From: JAIBAI01 sp044238875
GTDB lineage: Bacteria > Bacteroidota > Bacteroidia > M30B66
Assembly (NCBI GenBank): GCA_044238875.1
Contig: JBIICM010000171.1
Coordinates: 1 to 5,394, forward strand
Direction: 5' to 3'
Length of the DNA stretch: 5,394 nucleotides
The translations under genes were made by a program, and so were the position numbers. This document shows, piece by piece, positions 1-5,394 of the stretch (positions are counted from its first letter, which is position 1; each line of letters opens with the position of its first letter). The notes under the pieces were generated by a model that did no database searches, was not told where the DNA came from, and saw only the letters and a program-made list of their open reading frames with translations.

Positions 1-1241
1 CCGATAAATGCGGAAATGATGGCAGGCGGGGCTTCGTTGGCGCCCAAACGATGATCATTGCCGGCGGAGGCGATGGATGCCCTCAGCAGATCGGCATGGG
101 TATGTACAGCCTTCAGCGTATTGATAAAAAAGGTAAGAAACTGCAGGTTGTTCTTCGGGGTTTTTCCGGGGCTCAGCAGATTTTTTCCGGTATTGGTTGA
201 CATTGACCAGTTGTTGTGCTTGCCTGATCCGTTGATGCCTGCAAAAGGTTTTTCATGCAGCAGGATTCTGAACCGGTGACGCCTGGCTACTTTACTCATT
301 ATGTCCATCAGCAGCTGGTTATGATCAACCGCAAGGTTGGCTTCTTCAAACATCGGAGCGCATTCGAACTGATTGGGTGCTACCTCATTGTGTCGTGTTC
401 TGATTGGAATACCGAGCTTTAAACACTCGCTTTCGAAGTCGCGCATGTAGGCGTTAACGCGTTCGGGTATTGATCCGAAATAATGATCTTCGAGCTGCTG
501 TCCCTTTGCCGGTGAGTGACCAAACAACGTTCTTCCGGTTAAGGAGAGGTCAGGTCTGGCATGGTACAGCGCTTCATCAATCAGAAAATATTCCTGCTCC
601 CACCCAAGGGTTGCGTGTACTTTGGTTACATTTTTATCGAAATACTGGCAAACCTCAACTGCAGCCTTATCAAGTGCATGCAGCGCTTTGAGCATGGGTG
701 TTTTATAGTCAAGTGCCTCTCCGGTGTAGGATACAAATATGGTGGGTATGCAGAGTGTGCCGCCAATAACAAAAGCAGGTGAACTGGGATCCCATGCTGT
801 GTAACCGCGGGCTTCAAATGTGTTACGGATACCGCCGCTTGGGAAGCTGGAAGCATCAGGCTCCTGCTGGATAAGGTTGGATCCGCTGAAGTTTTCAATG
901 GCCACACCATCCGGAGTAGGTTCAAAAAAGGCATCATGCTTTTCGGCGGTAGCGCCGGTGAGCGGCTGAAACCAATGGGTAAAGTGGGTAGCGCCCAGGT
1001 TCATGGCCCATGATTTCATAGAAGAAGCAACCTGTTCAGCAACGCTGCGATCAATCTGGGTTCCATGCTCAATGGCATCACTTACGGCGGCATAAGCCTC
1101 TCTGCTTAGGTATTCGCGCATGGCGTATTCGCCAAAAACATGCTTCCCGAAATAATCAGAAATTTTTTCGATGGCCGGACCTGCGGGCTCATACGCCCTG
1201 TTGATCAGTGATGAAAGTGCCTTGAAACGGATTGTACTCAT
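1..1241 (-). CDS. glnN: Glutamine synthetase type III (GSIII), N-terminal 413 residues, cut by window edge
   Basis: Glutamine synthetase makes glutamine from glutamate, ammonium and ATP in the cytoplasm. The frame is open from the ATG at 1241-1239 to the left edge, giving 413 residues of a family usually a little over 700 long. Type III hallmarks are visible: THWFQPLTGATAEKHDAFF (88-106) and FPSGGIRNTFEARGYTAWDP (133-152). Active-site motifs follow in order: GWEQEYFLID (213-222, glutamates 215 and 217), NEVAPNQFE (285-293, glutamates 286 and 293), EKPFAGINGSGKHNNW (330-345, with His342 matching the ammonium/glutamate-site His of the GS fold) and AGNDHRLGANEAPP (393-406, with Arg398). The GSIII-specific C-terminal region lies outside the window. 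No frameshift or missing catalytic residue is seen. The ATG is preceded by AT-rich sequence without a Shine-Dalgarno, as is normal in Bacteroidota. The gene is separated from its upstream neighbour by 246 nt and appears to have its own promoter. Identification is from recalled family motifs. Confidence 0.97.
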   Translation of the reverse strand, partial: MSTIRFKALSSLINRAYEPAGPAIEKISDYFGKHVFGEYAMREYLSREAYAAVSDAIEHGTQIDRSVAEQVASSMKSWAMNLGATHFTHWFQPLTGATAEKHDAFFEPTPDGVAIENFSGSNLIQQEPDASSFPSGGIRNTFEARGYTAWDPSSPAFVIGGTLCIPTIFVSYTGEALDYKTPMLKALHALDKAAVEVCQYFDKNVTKVHATLGWEQEYFLIDEALYHARPDLSLTGRTLFGHSPAKGQQLEDHYFGSIPERVNAYMRDFESECLKLGIPIRTRHNEVAPNQFECAPMFEEANLAVDHNQLLMDIMSKVARRHRFRILLHEKPFAGINGSGKHNNWSMSTNTGKNLLSPGKTPKNNLQFLTFFINTLKAVHTHADLLRASIASAGNDHRLGANEAPPAIISAFI

Positions 1242-1261
1242 AATTTTGAATTATTTTGGCT

Positions 1262-1269
1262 CAAAGGTA
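1262..1269 (-). promoter_or_regulatory. Candidate Bacteroidota -7 box (TAnnTTTG) for glnN
   Basis: Read on the minus strand this is TACCTTTG, an exact match to the TAnnTTTG -7 element of the primary sigma factor in Bacteroidota. It lies 20 nt upstream of the glnN ATG, which implies a short leader. The -33 region is weak: a TTTC sits about 21 nt upstream of the box where TTTG or TTG would be expected. An 8-base pattern with two free positions can occur by chance in AT-rich DNA, so this is an inference from position and motif only. Confidence 0.45.
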
Positions 1270-1291
1270 TAAAAAAGGAGGGGTGTTTTGA

Positions 1292-1363
1292 AATATTTTG
1301 TATTTTTTTAGTCAATACCCCCATCTTTATCAGGGTCATTTTGAATTTTTTGTACAAAATATT
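1292..1363. promoter_or_regulatory. AT-rich dyad upstream of glnN, possible operator
   Basis: AATATTTTGTA at 1292-1302 and TACAAAATATT at 1353-1363 are exact 11-base inverted copies whose centres are 61 bp apart. The right copy overlaps a 12-bp palindrome, TTTTGTACAAAA (1348-1359). The left copy falls in the -33 region of the candidate glnN promoter and the right copy about 110 nt upstream of the start codon. This spacing would suit a regulator that loops DNA or occupies two sites on one face of the helix. The stretch is strongly AT-rich, so chance is a real alternative, and no named regulator is proposed. Confidence 0.25.
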
Positions 1364-1376
1364 GCGTTGGTGTTAA

Positions 1377-1487
1377 CCGGCGCCGAATAGCTATTCTGCG
1401 TTACTTTTAACTTTCAACCTTCACCGGCGCCGAATAGCTATTCGGCGCTACTTTCCAACTTTCTCCTGCGCAGCTATTCGGCGTTAC
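1377..1487. repeat. Cluster of three palindromic repeat units in the 3' flank of the secreted-protein gene
   Basis: Three related units share the core AGCTATTC(G/T)GCG, beginning at 1389, 1436 and 1472, so spacings are 47 and 36 nt. Units 1 (from 1380) and 2 (from 1427) carry both palindrome arms; unit 1 has a mismatch at 1397 and a non-matching end at 1401. Unit 3 has lost five bases (CGAAT) from one arm. The spacers are also related (TTACTTTTAACTTTC against CTACTTTCCAACTTTC), which suggests duplication of a larger unit. On the minus strand each hairpin is preceded directly by GTAA or GTAG, recalling the tetranucleotide at the 5' side of REP elements. Unit 3 touches the TAG stop at 1488-1490. 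No U-run follows, so this does not look like a standard intrinsic terminator, although RNA hairpins here could stabilise the 3' end of the upstream operon's transcript. Confidence 0.8.
1427..1448. repeat. Perfect 22-bp palindrome (repeat unit 2)
   Basis: The left half GCGCCGAATAG is followed directly by its exact reverse complement, centred on AGCT at 1436-1439. As RNA it could form a 9-bp stem with a four-base AGCU loop. The match ends cleanly on both sides, because 1426 and 1449 do not pair. It is the best-preserved member of the three-copy cluster and therefore the best query for finding others in the genome. Confidence 0.9.
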
Positions 1488-2357
1488 CTATCTGGATGAC
1501 TTCCTTTTTCCGGACGGGGGCAACCCTTTCTCCGGTGCCTTGGGCAGACGGCCCTTGTTTTCATTATCATTCCGCGCATCAATGTTTCTTTCAAAAAACC
1601 ATTTTCCTTTCTTTAACCTGTAAGCATCATAGGTGAAATCAGGTCCGTAAAAAGCATACTCACCTTCCAACGATGGCTGCGGGGGCGAAAGATGGTCGAA
1701 AATGATGGAGGTATTCTTTTCCTGAAACTTCAGCGACATTCCGGCTTTCTCGGCATATTCGAAGATTACCCTGTGCAGCATACGCTTACCGTCAAAGATG
1801 ACCGATACACCGAAAACGGGTTCTCCCTTTCTGTTTATTTGCAGGGTTTCAATCAGTTTTTTATTGCTAAACGCATTATGACCATTCCAACCCAAAAGTG
1901 TGTAGGTTTTGTTTTTTCGGCCAATCGGTCCTGAAATCTGGTAATAAATGGCTCCATACCAGTCTCCTTTTCGTAAGGCCTTGGCTTCAGGTTTGTTGAG
2001 GTTGTATGAAACATCGTTCAGCACAATGACTTTGTATGGTGATCGCATCTGCATGCGCCCTGAAAAATGATAGCTGCCGCTGTCGAGCGGAATATTCCAG
2101 GTAAATATTCTGAAGCGCCGGTCAGGACTTTCAAGGATTGAAATGCTTCTGACCTTATTGTCAGGAAAGTTGAAACTTTCAGGCGACCTGAGCATTTCGT
2201 CTACCAGTTGACCGAATTTCTCACCCGAAATTTTTCGCTGTTCAGCAGATGGATCATTGAGCATAATATTGCCATAGAATTGCAATGAATCAGCTATTTC
2301 CTGGGACAAACCGGAAAAGCCTATCAGCAAAAGACTGAAAAGCAGCAAGGTTCTCAT
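1488..2357 (-). CDS. Predicted secreted protein of unknown function (289 aa)
   Basis: This encodes a 289-residue protein. Residues 1-18 form a typical signal peptide: Arg2, a leucine-rich core LLLFSLLLIGF, then SGLSQ, with likely cleavage near residue 18 or 19. The mature protein is rich in aromatic and beta-prone segments, for example FRIFTWNIPL (82-91), YKVIVLNDVSYNL (108-120), WYGAIYYQI (133-141), YTLLGWNGHN (152-161), RVIFEYAEKAGMSLKF (196-211) and YGPDFTYDAY (237-246). It resembles uncharacterised secreted proteins I recall from Bacteroidota, but I cannot assign a function or a named domain. There is no lipobox cysteine and no clear membrane segment after the signal peptide, so a periplasmic location is most likely. 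The last 25 residues are polar and basic (lysine, proline and arginine) and look like an unstructured tail. The ATG lies 21 nt after the stop of the dihydroorotase-like gene, without a Shine-Dalgarno, which suggests it is the third gene of that operon. The palindromic repeat cluster begins immediately after its TAG stop. Confidence 0.85.
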   Translation of the reverse strand: MRTLLLFSLLLIGFSGLSQEIADSLQFYGNIMLNDPSAEQRKISGEKFGQLVDEMLRSPESFNFPDNKVRSISILESPDRRFRIFTWNIPLDSGSYHFSGRMQMRSPYKVIVLNDVSYNLNKPEAKALRKGDWYGAIYYQISGPIGRKNKTYTLLGWNGHNAFSNKKLIETLQINRKGEPVFGVSVIFDGKRMLHRVIFEYAEKAGMSLKFQEKNTSIIFDHLSPPQPSLEGEYAFYGPDFTYDAYRLKKGKWFFERNIDARNDNENKGRLPKAPEKGLPPSGKRKSSR

Positions 2358-2378
2358 TCGGGATTATAACGGCCCCAT

Positions 2379-3662
2379 TCAGGTATTGTTGCCGGTAAAG
2401 GCTTGCCAGCCGCCTGTCGGGGTGAAAGTTCCCCAAATCCGGCCACGTAAGTCTTTACCCACGAAGGGCGAATTCAATGAGCGACCTTTTATCATGCTTG
2501 CTTCAAATTTAAAAGGCGCATCACCATATACAAAAAACCTGGCTTCACGGCCTTCACTTATCGACGGAATCGGCAGACCCAGCAGTTGCCTTGGTGCCAA
2601 ACATAATTTCCTGATCAGTTTTTCAGGATGCGGAAAAGAATGGAAAGTAGCCCCGAAAAGGGTTTCAAGCCCGCGCATACCAAATGCAGCAAAGTCAAAC
2701 TCTACATCTTTTGATTCTATTGGATGAGGCCTGTGGTCAGAGCAAATCACATCAATGGTATTATCTTCCAGCCCTTCAAGCAGCGCCATTCTGTCGGCCT
2801 CTGTTCTGAGTGGTGGCCAAACTTTGTAATGGCTGTCGAAAGATTGCAAAACATCATCGGTAAAATAAAGGTGGTGCGCATAAACACTGCAACTGACCCT
2901 GATACCTTCTTTTTTTGCGGCGCGGATCAGCTCAACAGCACCTTTGCTGCTTATACCCGAAAGGTGAATGTTTTGGTCATGATAACGGGCCAGTGTAAGC
3001 GCGCGCATTACCCCCAATTCTTCGCTGATAGCCGGCGTTCCCTTTAATCCGAGTAAGGTGGATGATGCGCCTTCGTTTACCTGACCACCCAGCCTCAAAC
3101 GGGGATCCTCGCAATGCAGCATAATCATTCCGCCTGATACTTTAACATATTGGAGGGCCAGATGCAGCAATACGGTGTTTTCAACCGGACTTTTATCGTC
3201 AGTAAATGCGAGGGCTCCGCCCTGCCGCATATCAAACAGTTCAGCTAAAGCTTCGCCCTTCATAGCTACCGACAAGCTGCCTGCTGCGTGAACGTTGGCA
3301 GCGGCACCTTCTGCCAGTTTGTAAAGAAACGCCAGCTGACTGCGGTGGTCGCTTACCGGATTCAGGCCGGGCATCAGCAGAAAATCAGTCACACCGCCCG
3401 CGATTGCTGCTGCAATCGTTTCGGCCATTCTTTCTTTTTCTTCATATCCGGGCTGGCCGCTGCAAACTTGCATATCAAAAATACCGGGGGCGAGCGAAGC
3501 GCCTTTCAGATCAATTTCAACGGTTTCGCCGGGCAGTTGATTACCCGGATTAATGGCTACGATTTTACCATCCTGAACAAATACATCAGCGATGCTGCCA
3601 TTGTGCTGACTCTCAGGATCTGTGATCCTTGCCTGTTTGAAGATGAAGGAGCCCAAATTCAT
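2379..3662 (-). CDS. Dihydroorotase-family protein (PyrC-like), probably catalytically inactive
   Basis: This is an amidohydrolase-fold protein of 427 residues, normal length for class I dihydroorotase, the zinc enzyme that cyclises carbamoyl aspartate to dihydroorotate. Family landmarks are clear: the N-terminal beta-sandwich ending at LAPGIFDM (57-64), FTDDKSPV (153-160), LHCEDPR (182-188), NEGASSTLLGL (196-206), PPLRTEADR (283-291), CSDHRPHP (307-314) and a C-terminal SPFVGKDLRGRIWGTF stretch. The active site is largely dismantled. The usual DxHxHFREPG reads DMQVCSGQPG (63-72), losing both zinc histidines and the substrate arginine. MPNTNP reads MPGLNP (97-102), losing the substrate asparagine, and the second His of the HxxHxS motif is Gly236. 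Asp155/156, His183 and Asp309 remain. Automatic annotation would call it pyrC. The start at 3662 is chosen over an in-frame one at 3731 because it gives the normal N-terminus and an ATGA overlap with the upstream stop. Translation is therefore probably coupled to the BatA-like gene. A structural or regulatory role is inferred. Confidence 0.88.
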   Translation of the reverse strand: MNLGSFIFKQARITDPESQHNGSIADVFVQDGKIVAINPGNQLPGETVEIDLKGASLAPGIFDMQVCSGQPGYEEKERMAETIAAAIAGGVTDFLLMPGLNPVSDHRSQLAFLYKLAEGAAANVHAAGSLSVAMKGEALAELFDMRQGGALAFTDDKSPVENTVLLHLALQYVKVSGGMIMLHCEDPRLRLGGQVNEGASSTLLGLKGTPAISEELGVMRALTLARYHDQNIHLSGISSKGAVELIRAAKKEGIRVSCSVYAHHLYFTDDVLQSFDSHYKVWPPLRTEADRMALLEGLEDNTIDVICSDHRPHPIESKDVEFDFAAFGMRGLETLFGATFHSFPHPEKLIRKLCLAPRQLLGLPIPSISEGREARFFVYGDAPFKFEASMIKGRSLNSPFVGKDLRGRIWGTFTPTGGWQAFTGNNT

Positions 3663-5394
3663 TTTATCAGCCGGATGATGAATATTTCGCCGGCTAAAAA
3701 TAGCAAGGCAAGAATAATAAAAACTTTCCACAAAGGCTTGCCCTGTTCACTGTCAGAAATGGCCTTACCGATTTCCTTCATACTTCCGTCAAACACCTTT
3801 GCCTGATCCCACCCTACTTCCTGAAGCTTTTTTTCAAGTTCTGCGGCACTCAGCCGTGAAGAAAGCGACTCCTCCCTGCTGTAATTGAACGAGAGACGTG
3901 CAATCTCTTTGTCACCAAAGAGTACGCTGTAGTTACCGGCCTTGTTGATCCTGCTGCCTGGATATATCCAGATCTTACCGTCAATTATTCTGTGCTCCGG
4001 AATAATTTCAAGTTTGTCATCCAGTGCTTTCAGCCTTAATGTCTGGTCTCCGCTTAAGCTCATTGCCCCGAGGGGAATTGCTGTTTGATCTCCAATGGTA
4101 TAGCTGAGTTGTACCGGCGGCAAACTGTACAATGCTATTTTATAAATGGTTGGGATAAACAGGGCGTGTTGCTGAAAATTTCCGGCTGATTCATTCAGCG
4201 GTACCGCACACAAATAAACCTTCCCGCTGCCTGCATCAAACTGGGTGAGAAACCTGTCCTGATTTTCAAGCTTCATGAGCAGTTCCTCCCGCCCTCTCCC
4301 GGCTCTGACCGGAAGGTAAATTTTTATTTGCGGCAGGTCTATGTTTTCGGGTTGCTTCTCAAATACATCATCGTATATCGGATGCCGGCTATTGAGCAAC
4401 GCTACTTTCTGCACCTGATTCACAGCAGGAGCATAAGCACCGGCTCCGAGAGTTCCCAGAAAGCCATTGATACCTGAAAGATCTGTTTTTAATGAAGGAA
4501 AAATCAACAGTGTTCCGCCCGACTCAACAAATTTTTTCAATTCCTGTGACAGGCCGGATGATATGCTTGCCGGTTCATTCAGGATGATGCATTGCTGCTT
4601 CGACAGCGCACCGAAATCAATCTGCTGCTCTGATACATTCAGGTATGAAAATGCCTGATTTCTCTGAAACAGCTGATTCAGGTAAACATTTTCAGCGCCT
4701 CCGTTTATGCTAAGCACCTTGATCTGTTCAGGTGTATTCCAGCTGATGTAGTACCCATCATCGAATACAATCGGAAAATCGGTAATCTCAATCCTTGCAC
4801 TGTGAAAACCGGGGCCTCCGGCTGAAAAAACAAGGTTACGGACACTTGAAGAATCCTGCCCCAGCGTAAAACTTTCAAGACCACGCTGCACATTATCAAC
4901 AATAAGTTTTGCCGGAATATTATCGAACCGCTTTTTAGAATGGTTGCTAGCCGCAATGGCAATATTTTCAGGTTTTGACTTCTCTCTGTAAGGGCGCTCA
5001 AACCATGCAGAATCTATAGAGATGTTATCGGCCAGAGCGGCATCCAGATGCACACAATGCAAACTGAAGGCAGTATCCGATTTGAGCGAAGTGAAATCAC
5101 TCGCAGTCGACTGAAAATCGCTGATCAGATAAATCAGTTTATTGGGTATTGCTGATTGCTTTAACAGATCACTTTGCCTTGAAACTACTTCCGAAATTTT
5201 TTTGACGGCGGGACTGAGTTTTACTTCTTCCAGACTTTCGCTGAATTGTTCAGCGCTGAGCAGGCGCTGGTGTCTCCCTTCAAAATCGTTGGTAATCAGC
5301 TGATACCTGTCTGATGGCTTGCCGGATGAAACAATATCGAGCGCCTGTTTCTTGGCCAGTTCAAGCAGGGTACTGCTTTCACCGCGGGCATCCA
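3659..5394 (-). CDS. BatA/VWA-type membrane protein with amidotransferase-like domain, C-terminal 577 residues
   Basis: The frame is open from the right edge to the TGA at 3661-3659. A TTG at 5062 is an internal Leu codon, not the start, since the same frame runs on upstream without a stop. Numbering from the first full codon at the edge, residues 1-115 are the remainder of a von Willebrand A domain: DARGESSTLLELAKKQALDI (1-20) matches the segment that normally follows the DxSxS metal site, and LIYLISDFQS (86-95) is the central strand with its conserved aspartate. A beta-rich segment follows (about 150-220), then a Rossmann-like region resembling class I amidotransferase-like domains (about 225-420; LSQELKKFVESGGTLLIFP at 281-299), without an evident catalytic Cys-His pair. 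Residues 553-575 form one C-terminal transmembrane helix, ending in RLIK. Related Bacteroidota proteins have two N-terminal helices, so about 90-100 residues are probably missing. The bulk is expected to face the periplasm. It overlaps the dihydroorotase-like gene by ATGA. Family membership is recalled, not searched; the substrate or partner is unknown. Confidence 0.82.
   Translation of the reverse strand, partial: DARGESSTLLELAKKQALDIVSSGKPSDRYQLITNDFEGRHQRLLSAEQFSESLEEVKLSPAVKKISEVVSRQSDLLKQSAIPNKLIYLISDFQSTASDFTSLKSDTAFSLHCVHLDAALADNISIDSAWFERPYREKSKPENIAIAASNHSKKRFDNIPAKLIVDNVQRGLESFTLGQDSSSVRNLVFSAGGPGFHSARIEITDFPIVFDDGYYISWNTPEQIKVLSINGGAENVYLNQLFQRNQAFSYLNVSEQQIDFGALSKQQCIILNEPASISSGLSQELKKFVESGGTLLIFPSLKTDLSGINGFLGTLGAGAYAPAVNQVQKVALLNSRHPIYDDVFEKQPENIDLPQIKIYLPVRAGRGREELLMKLENQDRFLTQFDAGSGKVYLCAVPLNESAGNFQQHALFIPTIYKIALYSLPPVQLSYTIGDQTAIPLGAMSLSGDQTLRLKALDDKLEIIPEHRIIDGKIWIYPGSRINKAGNYSVLFGDKEIARLSFNYSREESLSSRLSAAELEKKLQEVGWDQAKVFDGSMKEIGKAISDSEQGKPLWKVFIILALLFLAGEIFIIRLIK

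Noticed and set aside
626..937. Minus-strand open frame of 103 codons inside glnN
   Set aside because: It lies in another frame within the strongly conserved glnN coding sequence and has no family features.
1..1241. glnN as a broken gene
   Set aside because: The missing stop and C-terminal half are explained by the window edge; the visible 413 codons have no interruption.
1427..1448. Intrinsic terminator at the perfect palindrome
   Set aside because: The stem is strong but no run of U follows on either strand, so it does not meet the usual terminator pattern; it was annotated as a repeat.
1377..1487. Short CRISPR array
   Set aside because: There are only three copies, they are fully palindromic and diverged, and the spacers are unequal and related to each other, with no cas gene nearby.
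3615..3629. AGGATC-TGT-GATCCT inverted repeat early in the dihydroorotase-like gene
   Set aside because: It has a 6-bp stem with a 3-base loop within coding sequence about 30-50 nt after the start; it could affect translation, but one short stem of this size is expected by chance in a window this long.
3663..3731. In-frame 23-residue N-terminal extension of the dihydroorotase-like protein
   Set aside because: It lies wholly within the coding end of the BatA-like gene, including its transmembrane helix region, and precedes the normal family N-terminus. The ATG at 3662 gives an ATGA overlap and the expected length.
3288..3806. Plus-strand open frame of 172 codons antisense to the dihydroorotase-like gene
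   Set aside because: It spans the junction of two well-supported minus-strand genes and encodes no recognisable motif; it is a shadow frame. The same applies to the plus-strand frames at 58-279, 470-691, 561-782, 1692-1934, 2386-2727, 2724-3047 and 4467-4658.
4705..5001. Minus-strand open frame of 98 codons inside the BatA-like gene
   Set aside because: It is out of frame with the well-supported BatA-like coding sequence that covers it completely, and it shows no motif of its own.
5060..5062. TTG as start codon of the BatA-like gene
   Set aside because: The same frame continues without a stop to the window edge and encodes a recognisable VWA remainder, so this codon is an internal leucine.

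Overview
The window looks like a chromosomal segment from a member of the Bacteroidota, most likely Bacteroidales-like. Four things point there: a type III glutamine synthetase (GlnN), a membrane-anchored BatA/VWA-type protein followed by a Bacteroidota-style degenerate dihydroorotase, a signal peptide ending in the SQ style common in this phylum, and start codons without Shine-Dalgarno sequences alongside a TAnnTTTG-type -7 box. This assignment rests on reading the sequence, not on a database search.

All four genes lie on the minus strand, so they read from right to left. From the right edge: (1) 3659-5394, the C-terminal 577 residues of a BatA/VWA membrane protein whose two N-terminal helices and MIDAS start lie outside the window; (2) 2379-3662, a 427-residue dihydroorotase-family protein that starts inside the stop codon of gene 1 (ATGA overlap) and has lost most metal and substrate ligands; (3) 1488-2357, a 289-residue predicted secreted protein of unknown function, 21 nt downstream of gene 2. 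These three look like one transcription unit whose promoter lies outside the window. (4) 1-1241, the first 413 residues of GlnN, cut by the left edge.

The 246-nt gap between genes 3 and 4 (1242-1487) holds a cluster of three related palindromic repeats (1377-1487), one of them a perfect 22-bp palindrome. It also holds AT-rich DNA with a dyad, and a candidate glnN promoter just upstream of the glnN start.

GlnN assimilates ammonium into glutamine. The three-gene unit cannot be given a pathway with confidence. Its enzyme-like member is probably not an active dihydroorotase, and its tight coupling to a membrane VWA protein suggests a cell-envelope or scaffold role rather than plain pyrimidine synthesis. 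The most interesting points are that coupling, the dismantled active site, and the small palindromic repeat family. No mobile-element gene, RNA gene or CRISPR array was seen.
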